Assembly (NCBI GenBank): GCA_024336345.1
Contig: JANFOG010000001.1
Coordinates: 1,736,001 to 1,800,000 of the forward strand
From: Mariannaea sp. PMI_226
Taxonomy: Eukaryota; Ascomycota; Sordariomycetes; Hypocreales; Nectriaceae
Direction of reading: 5' to 3'
Length of the DNA: 64,000 nt
The notes under the pieces are model-generated. The model was not told where the DNA came from. It ran no database searches and saw nothing but the letters and a program-made list of their open reading frames with translations. A program made the position numbers and the translations under genes. Below, one piece after another: positions 38,327 through 48,932 of the stretch; position 1 is the stretch's first letter, and each line of letters begins with the position of its first letter.

Positions 38327-39631
38327 TCAATGTGGAATGCCCAGTTTCTTGAGCGACTCATCAACGCTCACTCCAGGTGCGCCCGGGACTACCTTTGTCC
38401 ACAACTCGTTACTCAATCTCTCCTCCTCAGGAAGAATAGCCCAGTTAGGGCTATGATCAGCCTTGAGCCACTTGAAATCATCTACCTGATCCCATTGGTT
38501 TTCAATTGCTTGATCTGCCTCGGTTGTCTTGTGATTATCCAATTAGCAAGCAAGTCCATTATGCTGTGGAGAGGTAAAAGGACAAATCTTACATATACAG
38601 CAGGCAGTGGCGCAAATCTCATTCCTGTGCAGTCTTCAATGATTGGATGTGTGGCACAATGGAGATAGATGTCAACGTTGGTGCATTCATGAATCCGGAC
38701 TTGTCTCGCCACGATTACCAGGACGCTGTCAGACACTCCAGTGATGTGTACAGGCCCATTGACACGGCCAGCGACAATAAAACTCTTGGCGATATTCTGC
38801 AAAGCCAGACCGGGGAATGGTGCACCGCCGGTCGCCGTCGGGATGGACATGTCAACGATGCAGCCGCTCAGATCCGTCAAGCTCCCCGATGCGGTGGCCC
38901 GAGCTGCGGACGAAGGGAGAATAATGTGCAGGCCCTTGTGATTTGAAATACCAATGTGTTTTGCGGCTGAGAAGCTGGGCTTGCGCAAAGTTGACGTACT
39001 GGGGCGAGCCATCTCTTCGTTGTAGTTCTTGATGTTGGTTGGCAGCTCACCGAGCGTATCCTCCTTGGGAGCTTCGGGAAGAGAAGCGTCGGCGGGCATC
39101 GTATTCTTGCGTGAGAGACTGCCAGGGTTCAAGCGAGGGTCATTCTCTGGAGCCCCCATATCGACATGAGGTGTATTTGTGCGTCGAAATTGGAACCGTG
39201 ATCTAGGTGTGATTTTTGCAATCGTGTCATTGAGCTTATCCTGCACTTCTTTGATTGCCTACATACGAAGTCGTGGTTAATTCCCGAGTTTGTGGCACCA
39301 AAGCGGCAGCGAATAGTGAGAGTTGGTCAATGGAAAAGGGAATAACGGACCACTGAGTACTGTTTCCGATCATAGGACGGTGTGAAGTCAGCAGCATCAG
39401 CGACTTCAATTAGGAGCTTTCCGATACCAGCCAGAATATGATCAATGGCTTCCTGGCGTTCGCCGGCCACATTTGCGACAGAGGGAAGTTGCTGAACAAG
39501 CTCATCGAGACCTACAGAAGTAGACGAAGAGACAGACTCATCAGACCCATTATCGGTGACGATGATTGATTCCCTCACTCACCTGCCACACTCTCAGTGA
39601 AGTGGTTATAGAAGCGTAACTTGGGGTCCAT
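38327..39631 (-). CDS. Tubulin-specific chaperone C (tubulin-binding cofactor C)
   Basis: Cofactor C acts at the last step of tubulin folding, stimulating GTP hydrolysis by beta-tubulin in the cofactor super-complex so that the alpha/beta dimer is released. The exons are 39631-39583, 39511-39351, 39258-38593 and 38527-38327, giving 358 aa. The N-terminal helical domain (MDPKLRFYNHF to about residue 90) is followed by a polar linker and by the C-terminal beta-helix (about 185-292). The helix contains the Q-x-R arginine finger in RQVRIHEC (R258) and the conserved HPIIEDCTGMRFAPLP. The tail has the typical QWDQVDDFKWLK. I chose the ATG in CACCATGG context; in-frame ATGs at 39703, 39712 and 39718 would add up to 29 residues. 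The second intron uses a less common GTCCGT donor. Confidence 0.9.
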
Positions 39632-40636
39632 GGTGCTTCTGCGGCGGAAAAGGAACGGATGCGAGGCTGTCCACTGAGCGTGAGTTTGAGTCTGGGCCTC
39701 CATTGTTGACATTTGCATAGTCAATTGTATGTTCATATAAGGTATAAGGTATATCAGGTTTGAGGGTGTAAGCAGTCTTATGATTATCGAGTTCAATGCA
39801 AATGGGATGGAGGCAGGGGGCGCGGAGAGTGTCAGGTTTGGAAGCCAAATAGATAATGAAGTATATGAAATGGCGAACAAGCTGGAGTGGTCAAGGGAAG
39901 GAGGAAAATGAAGAAGAGGAGTGAGGGGAACAAAAATGCTGGTACACAAGAAGAAGCGATGGTGATGGCGAATCGTATCACAGGACCGAGACAAGTGCAA
40001 CGCAATGCATGCGTGTGTATATCCTAAATCTGGGGTAGACAGGTAGACAGGTCGGTAGGTAGGTTATGCAGCGTGTGGGTGATATGCGGCAACAGGCAAA
40101 GAGGGGGAGGAGATCGGTGAAGAATGGGGAGTAGATGGAGACGGAGATGGAGGTGTGAAGATGGAATAAATTATAGATTTCACTACAGGCCTCGACTCAC
40201 AGATTCCTTGAAAAGAGAAGAAAGAGCCAGCCGCCGGGGCAGTATGGCGTCAAAGGCAGCAGGCTTCGCTTTTAAAACGACAATTCTGCTTTAGTCTGGC
40301 GTGCAACGGACGAGGAGATCGAAAAACGGCCGCAGCTTGGGGGTGGCTCCAGCAGATTGCCGGTGACGTCAATGCCACCTGATGGATGGGCTATGGAAGA
40401 GAGAAATTGTATCAGGGGTTGGGGAGGTGTTGAGTGATTGCGACGAAGGATGCTGATTTGCGGGACGAGGATTGTCGTTGTTGGCCCTTTGGCTGGAGAT
40501 GTTGCCCAGGGCTTGTCTGGGATGGATCAAGGCAGCGAGGGACGGGGATGTGGGGGGAGGGGAAAGAGAGCAGGTGGTCTTGGTAGTCTTGGTGGCCTTG
40601 GAGGTGTGTGTGCTGTCTGTGCAGATCAAGTTTACA

Positions 40637-40708
40637 GGTACATGTACCCACAGGTTTAGGTATAGAGGTACCTAGGCCTGGGCCTAGATGTACCTACCAC
40701 CATGGTAG
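40637..40708. repeat. Cluster of perfect palindromes
   Basis: Within about 70 bp there are GGTACATGTACC (40637-40648), AGGTACCT (40666-40673), CTAGGCC-TG-GGCCTAG (40672-40687) and a CTACCA/TGGTAG inverted repeat just after. They belong to the TACCTA/TAGGTA motif family seen between genes across the window. Confidence 0.7.
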
Positions 40709-42292
40709 CTGTGAGCTTTTGCGGGCCGGCGCCTATAAGATGGAAGCAATTCAGGCCCGGTGAGGCAGAAGAGCATGGGGGCTGGCGAAACGTGACAGGA
40801 CGGGATGGGATACCGAAGGTGAAAGAGAGACAGAGACACCGGAGAGCGGAAACGGACCAAGATGAGAGAGACCATTTGGGGAGACAAACAAGGTCGTGGA
40901 GATGCGCATGTGGGCTGTCAACGACAGTCCATCAGTACAAGGAGTGGTGTTGTCACCACGCAAATGGCACCACCAACCGTCATTCCCGAGCACGAAGCTG
41001 CTTGAAGGAATTCTGGTGTAGGCGTGTAAACCACAGAATTGCGAGACATGTCGAGTAACACCTTGAGTTAACATGACTGACTTCTCGGGAGACCGTGTTC
41101 TAGGCCCATTCTCTTCCCTCCCCTTCCCTTCCCTTCGCTTTCCCCGGAGGCGCGTGTTCCATGCCCTGCTCTGCCAGCATCCAATTCTTTGATCCATTCA
41201 TCCATGCCACCTCCGGGAAAATAAGTACTTAGTTCCAATGCCTCTTTCCATGTCCAGAAGTAGACAGGGGGCAAGATAGGCCGAACCTCCATGATCCTAG
41301 CCCATGTTTTGCCCACGGGAAACTCTCATCCCGGAGCTTTTTCTCGTCATGAGCTGATGGGATAAGTATGATCCAAGTGTTGATGAATCCTGCCAGAGTA
41401 TTCTGGAACAGTTTGGTGTGCTAGATGAGCCATATCGAACCGCAACACAGGTTATAGGTTATTGTACATTATGCAGTAGAGAAATTGATACTGGCCACTC
41501 AGAACTCACCAGCAACCGACTCGGTCAATGGTTAGGTAACAAGCATGTGTGATGGTAACGTCTGTTGCGTCGTTGGTACGGGCCGGAGTCAATAATCGCC
41601 TGCATTTCTCTCTCCGGTCTCCAGACTAGCCCGGAAAGTATGGACTAATACGAAGTAACTTACGGCAGCGACTGGCTCTGATCGACAGCGATGCTTACAT
41701 GCAGCACCCGGAAGGGAGGGGGTTGAGTCAACTGGATAGTATTCTACTACGCTACCTCAGCTGGGTAAGAGGAGGTCGCAATTTGCACTTTGCAGGGGTC
41801 GCTTCTTTTTAAGAAAAGAAAAAAATATCTGGGGGGGAAAGGTCACTTGACTTATCGGAAGGAGAAATGATTCCTATTCGACAACGCATATATAGTGTGT
41901 GTGTAGGCGTGTTGTGTGTGAGACGCGGAGAGACTGTAAATGTGTGTGTGCGTGTGCATGGGCGTATCATTGAGGAACCGGCAATGTCACGATGCATATA
42001 AATGGCGCTTCTGTTGTTGGTCAAGTTACCACGGTGCAATGTGGGAATGCTTGGATCAGCTTCGTAAGCCCTCGGCCTCGATGGCGGCTGAAAGGCATTG
42101 ATTGGAACATTGGCAGTTTGTGTCACAGTAAGTAACTATACGTATCCATGAAACAAGATGCCCAATGTCCTGAGGATTGCACGGTACAATGCCTGTCTAC
42201 CTACCTTACCTTGGTGTATATACTGAGTGGTTAGATTTTAGTTCCATTTACTTGAACTACCCGTACATCGCCCACAGTAGGTTAGGTAGGGG

Positions 42293-42306
42293 TACCTACG
42301 TAGGTA
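42293..42306. repeat. 14-bp perfect palindrome TACCTACGTAGGTA
   Basis: The sequence is its own reverse complement over 14 bases. It is preceded by GTAGG and TTAGGTAGG copies, so it belongs to the TAGGTA motif family. No protein is assigned. Confidence 0.8.
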
Positions 42307-42916
42307 AAGTTGTTGCGACTCCGGGCCCCTGGCGCTCTCTAAACTTTTCGGATGTTTGGCGCCCCAGCCGCCCGCGCATCACTTTAACTACTGCCCGTCA
42401 TAGCTCCATCCACTCAAGAACGGCGTTGGTTAGGTGCCTGCCTTATCCTGGCCTAAAAGCACACTATCTTGGCGGTCACGTGTGTCTGCTTAACATCAAC
42501 TTACACCTCTTGATGGCCATATAGTCTCGGTTTAGTTCACCCTGTCGAGACTCTCTGCATTATGATTATTCTTCTTTCGATACTCGCGGATAATTACTTC
42601 ATAGATCAACTACTCGATTAAATGTCCTTCTCAGTTCACAGTTACAGCCTGCGCTAATGACCTCAAAAAGATTGCTCATTATATCTACCTACATCTGGTA
42701 GTGGTTCAAATAAGTACATGAAATCCGGAGGTTGAACCTCGTAACCTAACTCCTTCATAAACAAATTTAACCGTAGCATCGTGATCATCGCTTTGCTGAA
42801 AAATCGTTTAGGCGAATTGCCTAATACATATCGTGAGCTTGATACGTCCATTCTGTACTCTCAAGCTCTCAAGTGAGATCCCCTTGTCGCAACTGGGGAA
42901 GCCCATGGTTGCTATG

Positions 42917-43465
42917 TCAGGAGTAGAATGGACGACCATTCCTGAGAGGCTTGTACGCTATCTTAGACTTGCGTTTCTGGACTTTCTTCTCCTTCACGGC
43001 GTGTAGTGGACAGAGTAGACCGCTCTTGAGCCAGTCTTTCTGCATTTGTCTGATGCTGTCCGGTCGGGAACACTTCTTTCCGGAGGGGATATTTTCGAAA
43101 TGAATGATATCACCGTTGGGTGTGGTGAGAATGATTGTTGGAAGAGGGAGCGGCTCTTCTGGCAACACTTCCGGCAGCTCTTTAAGCAGCTCTTCTGGTT
43201 TTTCTTTCTTTGGTTGGGGGCTGAGAATTGTGACCAGAGTGCTGGCCACGGACTGAAAGGGAGCTCTATTCACGAGATTGCCGAGAATGACGAGCCTCTC
43301 AAGCCTCTTGGGAGGCAGTGCGTTGTTCGCCATGACTCCGAGGTTGCCAAAGGTCAATTGGTATGCTTTGAGGGCTCGGAATGGAGTAACTGAGAATGCC
43401 TGGGTCATCGCTATCTTGGCCGGACGAGTCCTTTTGGTAAACGTTTTCTTGGTCCAGAGCGCCAT
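42917..43465 (-). CDS. Basic orphan protein (182 aa), function unknown
   Basis: One open frame encodes 182 aa, starting MALWTKKTFTKRTRPAK and ending PLRNGRPFYS. It is Lys/Arg-rich at both ends, with a Pro/Glu/Leu stretch in the middle (PEELLKELPEVLPEEPLPLP) and a following segment IILTTPNGDIIHFENIPSGKK. The basic, acid-poor N-terminus could be a mitochondrial presequence, but no family is recognised. A stop codon lies just upstream of the start. A longer overlapping frame at 43299-43718 might instead contribute an upstream exon. It is not a certain gene. Confidence 0.35.
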   Translation of the reverse strand: MALWTKKTFTKRTRPAKIAMTQAFSVTPFRALKAYQLTFGNLGVMANNALPPKRLERLVILGNLVNRAPFQSVASTLVTILSPQPKKEKPEELLKELPEVLPEEPLPLPTIILTTPNGDIIHFENIPSGKKCSRPDSIRQMQKDWLKSGLLCPLHAVKEKKVQKRKSKIAYKPLRNGRPFYS

Positions 43466-44096
43466 CACTCAGTTTCGTCAAGGCGGTTTCGCGAGTTTGG
43501 GAATCGTTTGTGAGCGTTGCGTTGCTCCTGACTCGAAGCGATGAAAAAGAGGATTGGAAGAGTCTGGGATCAACGGAAACGGGAAATGGGATGAACAGAA
43601 TGAGCAGGTTAAGTTCGCCGTTTGTCGAGACCCGGCCATTGATAGCTGGTGTATTCATCCCGATCATACGCCCTAGTTTGGAATATAGCTTGTTAAACGA
43701 AAAAAAAAAATGACACAATAGGAAACAGTCTTTCTATTGAGCAATTAAAGAATTGAAGCAAGCAACCACTCACGTTGAAGAGAACAACTTCAATGACGCT
43801 TGTGTTGGCCTCAACAGAATGCTCTCTAGCCAGTTAGCTTCGATGGATCTATGAGCATGAATTGGTCTCTCACAATAGGAATTCATGGAAACAATCCCAA
43901 AATCAACTACGCAATTATTTTCCTGCTTATTAGCAACGCGATTGGCCGTACAATACTGTACTCCTCCAAGGTCGGTAGACAAGCCATGCTCGAACCACTT
44001 TGTGAAATCATCAGGAAGTGCATGTTGGAAACTTGGCCAAGTCTTGACGGTGTGAATTTGTTTTCATTATTAAGTGATTACTCAGTTCTAGTAGAC
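43466..44096. other. Interval between the basic orphan and GPI1
   Basis: The stretch contains the GPI1 3' flank and the upstream region of the basic orphan, both on the minus strand. It is moderately AT-rich and shows no firm coding signal. Confidence 0.45.
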
Positions 44097-46460
44097 CTAT
44101 CTCCTCCCTGTGCCAGAAACGGCTCTTCGTCCGTTTTGTAAAGGTGGAATATACGGCATTGGGAATTTCTTCGGTGATTTTGACTCCTCATTCAACGCCC
44201 TCCACATCTCTCGTATCGTCGCCCTCCTTGCTGGCAGCATGCTGTATTGCAAGCTGTAGAGATTTTTTCGATTAATCGGTGGAACGAACTTGCCCGTTAA
44301 CAGGCAAATGAACACCTTTGGCGATAGATAGTGCATCTTAATGCGGTTGGCCATTTGGAAATATTGGTTGAACATGGCTCGGAAGGTCAATGGGATTGAC
44401 TTGAAATCAGAGATGTTAGAACGAATATGAAGGGGGAGATCATGCTTTCTGTTTCTTCTTTGGGAATGACCAACCTTTAGGTAGATGACGGAAGTTGGTG
44501 GCTGATTTGGATTATTAATGTTGTTTTGTCTATGCACATGGGTGTCTCGAAGCTCGAATCGAATGCCACCTGATTTTCTGGTGTTTAGCATGTTGCTATG
44601 TCAGGAAACTTTGTTGGTTGGTCTTACCAGGTAACCTCCGGGGGTCTTTTATTTTCAGCATTAGTGCAAATAAAGGGAAGTGGTTTAAACATGACAGCAG
44701 AGTATCAAAACCCGCTTTGAATGAAATGATGAGCATCCTCGCGATCGCGAAATTCAGGTAGAAGACCGCTACAGTAGGGAGAAGGAAGAATAGGAGCGTG
44801 AACAAGATGGTGCCGACGAGGAGTTGATCTAGGTCATAGTCGCATGAGTCAATACGATTGCGTAGAACGTTGTGCTTCTTCCCGCGAAACAGATGGAAAA
44901 GAGATTGGAGTATCGTGAGTTGCCAATGATAAATGCGCCCCGACGCCAGGTAGAAAGAGTAAATGTGAATTGTCAATGCCGACAGCATGTCAGAGAACAT
45001 GGCTATGGGCATGCTCGCACCTGCAAAGGATGAGAAGCCTATAAACCAAACCACGTGTGGCAGTGCTGGAGTCAGAGTTGCAATGCAACCTGGTGATACC
45101 GTTAGCCTACGTAAACACATCTACCGCATAGTACCCGGTACTTACTTGACCAGTAATCGATAACCCAGAGGAACAGGTCGCCGAGGAAAGCGGCTAACTC
45201 GCCGTTGAGCTTGAGACCGGCAGGCCATCCCATCAGCCACGAAATACTTCTTTGCAGCGCCTCGACAGTGTACATCTCCAGCAAATCACTAATTTGGTTT
45301 GCTACCCAATCGGCGTTCTCTATGATGTATGACCCAAGGGCGATGCCGATGATAACATCATTGGCTACGAGCCACAAGCTATTATAGAACCTGATGTAAT
45401 CGGGATGGCTGTTGGTGACGCTCGCCCAGTTGCTCTTGCGCTGTCGTAGCGTCAGGTATTGCATTGGCCAATAGCAGAACTGTTGCAGTCTGATTTCGAT
45501 TTGCTGGGCCGTAGCCGATATGTCCTTGAGAGCAGCATACCCAGGCTTCGCTCGGAATTCGAGCAATGTAAGGAATGCTTCGGCCAGAATTCGATGGCCC
45601 ATAAGTACCAGAATAAAGGACTTCTTGAGAATCGGGAAGAGATATAAGATAAACCATGTCCACAGCTGCAAGGTAACGTAGTTTCTCATTGTAGTTGCGG
45701 ACTCGACAACCCTCTCTGATACACTAAGGCTCCGACGAGGTCTTGCGCCAATCTTCCCAACGTTCTGCTGCAGAGTCTGCTCCAGCTCTAGGGACCAATT
45801 GACCTGGTTGACGATTTTTGGTAAGGCTCGATCGCGAGCTGACGGGACTCGTTTGAAGATGGTGTGCTGCTTGAGCTTCTCAACAAGCTTCCGCTTCTCT
45901 GCTTTCGACTGCCTCTCTTGCAGCTCCTCTTCACCCTCGAGGGCGCGTCCATCCCCCAGTAACGAATCGTCATGCCCAAGAGCCAGTGCGATGGGATTTA
46001 GAGAAATGTATTGCATCCCTTGAGGATGTGGTCGGTCGTAAAGAATGATTTGAACGCTCGCCGCTTTGGCGCAAGTTATCCTCGGGACTCCTCGTTGGTT
46101 GGGTCCAGTTGTGGCACAAAACCATGATGGATCTGCGGAACTTGGATCTGTGTTGGAGAGACCAAGAACGTGCATTGAGGAGTGGCCACACATTTCATAG
46201 ATTCGGCTCGACGGATGAGGTTGGCTGCGAAAGAAGGTGCCTGCTTTTAGATGGTACTCGGCGTTGCGGGCCTAGCGATGAATTAGCAGAAGCCTAGGGG
46301 TTTGTAAGGGGGGTTCTTGACAAACATCAACATCTTCCAGAATGGCCACGACGAGGACATCGAGGGTCGAGTTTCTCCATCCGACTACGACCCCAGGACG
46401 ATCCGACCTTCGAATGTCCGTCGGCCAGAAGACTCTCATTAACCCATCATGCTCTATCAT
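44097..46460 (-). CDS. gpi1: GPI1, subunit of GPI N-acetylglucosaminyltransferase (PIG-Q family)
   Basis: Gpi1 is a membrane subunit of the ER complex that transfers GlcNAc from UDP-GlcNAc to phosphatidylinositol, the first step of GPI-anchor synthesis. The exons are 46460-46326, 46271-45146, 45089-44628, 44569-44475 and 44399-44097, giving 706 aa. The N-terminal block RVFWPTDIRRSDRPGVVVGWRN and the NPIALALG segment precede a run of hydrophobic helices in the second half. Family signatures include MQYLTLRQRKSNW, HPDYIRFYNSLWLVANDVIIG, KLNGELAAFLGDLFLWVIDYW, PIAMFSDMLSALTIHIYSFY and PINRKNLYSLQYSMLPARR. Two ATGs are possible starts (46460 and 46439); homologues keep a short leader before the FWP motif. 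The fourth intron is 75 nt with no stop in frame, so its retention would insert 25 residues. All phases close. Confidence 0.93.
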
Positions 46461-46624
46461 GACAAGCAACAGTGGTGTAAATTAACAGTGCCTGCGCTTA
46501 GAAGGAACCCCGCCGACGTAGCTGCTCTCGCGCAGAAACGCTTATTCCAGGTGTTCGTGGATGCTAGAGCCAAGGTCAGTTCCACATTGTGGCCACCATT
46601 TATGATTCCAGGCTGGAGTCGCAG

Positions 46625-46928
46625 TCATACCAAGTGAGTCTCTTTAAGGGTGAACAAAACGGTTGGGGTAAATATTGCAAGGAAGACGAGGGTTAGTCCA
46701 GCAAAGCCTTTTGCCGCACGCGCCTGCACAGAGAAGAATTATCAGTCATGGTATTCATAAGGAGACACAATCGGCATCAGACAAATGTCCTCGATGGTTC
46801 AAACTCACAACAACACCGTTTTCCCAAGCAAAGATTGCAAGCTCATAGAGACGAGTGACAAGATCCCAGCGCGCGGTAATGTAGCCAGCTACGAATATGG
46901 CAAGCGTAAGGACGGAAAAGGGGTGCAT
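46625..46928 (-). CDS. Small membrane protein of 72 aa, probably two helices
   Basis: Two exons, 46928-46809 and 46723-46625, join in frame across an 85-nt intron with a GTGAGT donor and a TGTGCAG acceptor. The product starts MHPFSVLTLAIFVAGYITAR, a hydrophobic first segment, continues through WDLVTRLYELAIFAWENGVV, and has a second hydrophobic segment, GFAGLTLVFLAIFTPTVLF, before a short polar end. The two helices separated by a charged loop suggest an integral membrane protein of the ER or mitochondrion. Both exons are too short to be obvious as open frames. The end is less certain, because GTATGA after the last Leu codon could be another donor. It lies 164 bp upstream of GPI1 on the same strand. 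No function is known to me. Confidence 0.6.
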
Positions 46929-47680
46929 AGAGCGTCAGTCCTCGTGGCAGGACATGGACATGAAAATGGCAGGCTGTAGGCGGGTTGCGGTAGGCGGGAC
47001 GAATAATGTGGGTTGTGGATTGAGAGACCTTATAAGGTGCGACGTGTGCGACAAGAGAGACGGGTCGTTTTGCGCCGACTGGTTCGGAAGGCGAAAGAGA
47101 TCGATCGAGGCGGACGATTGCGAGAACAGGAACGCCAGACAAGGATGAAGCTATTGGGGATTGCCAGCGCCACGGTCAGTCAATGGAGGAGGGCAACTCC
47201 ATCTGGTTGAATAGATTGATTTCCCACCTACCCAATTACCCCTGCATGGGAGAGTTGCTTGCGTGGATCCGCGAGCACCAGGGGCCCAATCAGCAATCAA
47301 GCCAGACAGACACATGGACAGAACAATTGCTTGAGAGGAGGTGGGGCCCGCCAGTTCTGCAGTTCGCTCTCGTCATCACGTGGAGGTTCCTTGGTCAGAA
47401 ATATGTGTAAGCATCAAGGTCCGAGCAACGGACATCAGACAAGAAGGAGAAAAATAGCGGCCAAAAAAGAAAAGGCAAAAGAAAAAAAAACATAAAAAAT
47501 ATCTTCGTATGTCTTTGTTCTACGAGTATGCTTTTAGAGAGGAAAATTCGTACAAGGATGTATGCCCATCGGCCAAAAAAAATCGACTCCATAATAATCC
47601 AAATGCCTGTATTGTACAATGACGTCCCCATCGCTAGACGCCAGATCAAATGCTACAAGGTGATAAGTGCCCATCTGCCA
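46929..47680. other. Interval between the small membrane protein and MDM35
   Basis: This 750-bp region includes the upstream sequence of the small membrane protein gene and the MDM35 3' untranslated region. Nothing coding is recognised. A-rich runs occur at 47461-47500 and 47575-47583. Confidence 0.5.
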
Positions 47681-48206
47681 TCCTAAAAAGTGTCAGAAAA
47701 GGAAATAGAAAAGACAAAGAAAAAGAAATTTTGAAACAAAAATCTTTAGAAAGGAGGCCGAGCACTCAGAATAAAACAACTTACATCTTTTGGTCCCCAT
47801 ATGCTTCTGATCGTTCTCTCTGTTGTCCTCACGGGCATCCTCAAGAAGCTTGTCGATGCCACGTTCCTTCAACGCCGACTGTTGCTTCTCATCAGTAATT
47901 GGGTCCCAACTACTAGTAGCTCTTGGCGAACTTACATGAAGGCATTTCTGGTAGTCTTTGAATAGCTCAGCACACTCTTTGTTGTCTTTCTCCTGTCCTC
48001 GTAGGTATTCTAGAAGCAGTCAGTAAACTGTGGAATCTCGCAACTGTCCTGCTAGCAAAAGCGCTTACTCTCGCTGTACCATTTCAAGAAGCACGTATCA
48101 TAGCGCCTAGGTGCATTAGAAATAAGATTCTTCCCTAGGGGGGTCGGTCATAGCCTGCAACATACTCCTTGACTTCGTTGCATTCAGGTGCGAGAGAAGC
48201 GGACAT
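47681..48206 (-). CDS. mdm35: MDM35 (TRIAP1 homologue), twin CX9C intermembrane-space protein
   Basis: Mdm35 is the small intermembrane-space partner of the Ups1/PRELI phospholipid-transfer proteins, which it stabilises; the complex moves phosphatidic acid between mitochondrial membranes. Five exons, 48206-48166, 48106-48069, 48009-47936, 47878-47785 and 47682-47681, give 82 aa, close to the yeast protein. Two CX9C motifs are exact: CNEVKERYDTC and CAELFKDYQKC, oxidised through the Mia40 pathway. The conserved SALKERGIDKLLEDAR helix follows. No cleavable presequence is present, as expected. The last intron has a GTAAGT donor and a CTGAC branch followed by TTTTTAG; splicing it creates the TGA stop across the junction, so exon 5 contributes only GA. 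Retention of that intron would add about 30 hydrophobic residues. Confidence 0.93.
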
Positions 48207-48932
48207 TGTGGCGATGATGTAGTTGGCAAACTGGGAGAATTCTAGCGCGCTGTTCCGACGGATGGGGAAAACGGCGCTTTGGCGCCACTCCACCACTTTA
48301 AATCTGGCAACGGGAGGCGACGCCACAGGCAGTCAAGCTGCTCAAGCTGATGTTTCATAAATCGCGGGTATCGGCGCTCTCTGAGCAGTGATTAGCTCAA
48401 ATGGCCTGAGCAGAGCGAAAGACTTGCCTCCAGTACATAATTTGGGTAAGTTGGAGGGCAGCAACTCTTCTTGCTTCAACCAACTGACAAACTCCCTGCA
48501 TCGGATGACAAAGTACTAAGTACGCGATCGAGTAATGTGAAACTGTAAACTTACTGGAACAGTCTAAGTAGCTGGTACCATCAAAACAAAGTCCCGTGCC
48601 ATTGAGGTGCAACTCAGACTCATATGATTGGCTTGAGCCTCATCCCCCACAGTGCCACAGTGCTACAGGGATCCCTAATCTGTACAGTCCCTACAGTTGG
48701 AACGTCTGTTCAAGCCTCCTTCTCCCCCATCGTCTCAAACCTCAAGCTCCAAGCTCAGTCGCGTCAGACGCGACGTCCAACCACAATTTTCTGTAGCAGT
48801 TATCTCCCAAACGACAAACCAGGGACGAGCACAACTTTGACCAGATTCCAGCCATCATATCCAAAATTACCTACTTATTCGGTCTGTCACTTTCTGGTAG
48901 CCGCCTTTTACTTGGCTCCTTTCGCCAACACC
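48207..48932. other. Divergent promoter region of MDM35 and the DEK_C protein gene
   Basis: This 726-bp region lies between two start codons pointing away from each other. It contains AAGCTGCTCAAGCTG-like repeats near 48338-48352 and no coding frame that can be supported. Confidence 0.55.

Larger units (their letters stand above)
39632..42916. other. Gene-free region upstream of cofactor C
   Basis: More than 3 kb shows no convincing gene. The part nearest the cofactor C gene (39.6-40.4 kb) is its likely promoter. The stretch 40637-40710 is dense with short perfect palindromes of the TACC/GGTA type, and 42293-42306 holds a 14-bp perfect palindrome. A GT-rich tract lies at about 41897-41960. 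Confidence 0.5.
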
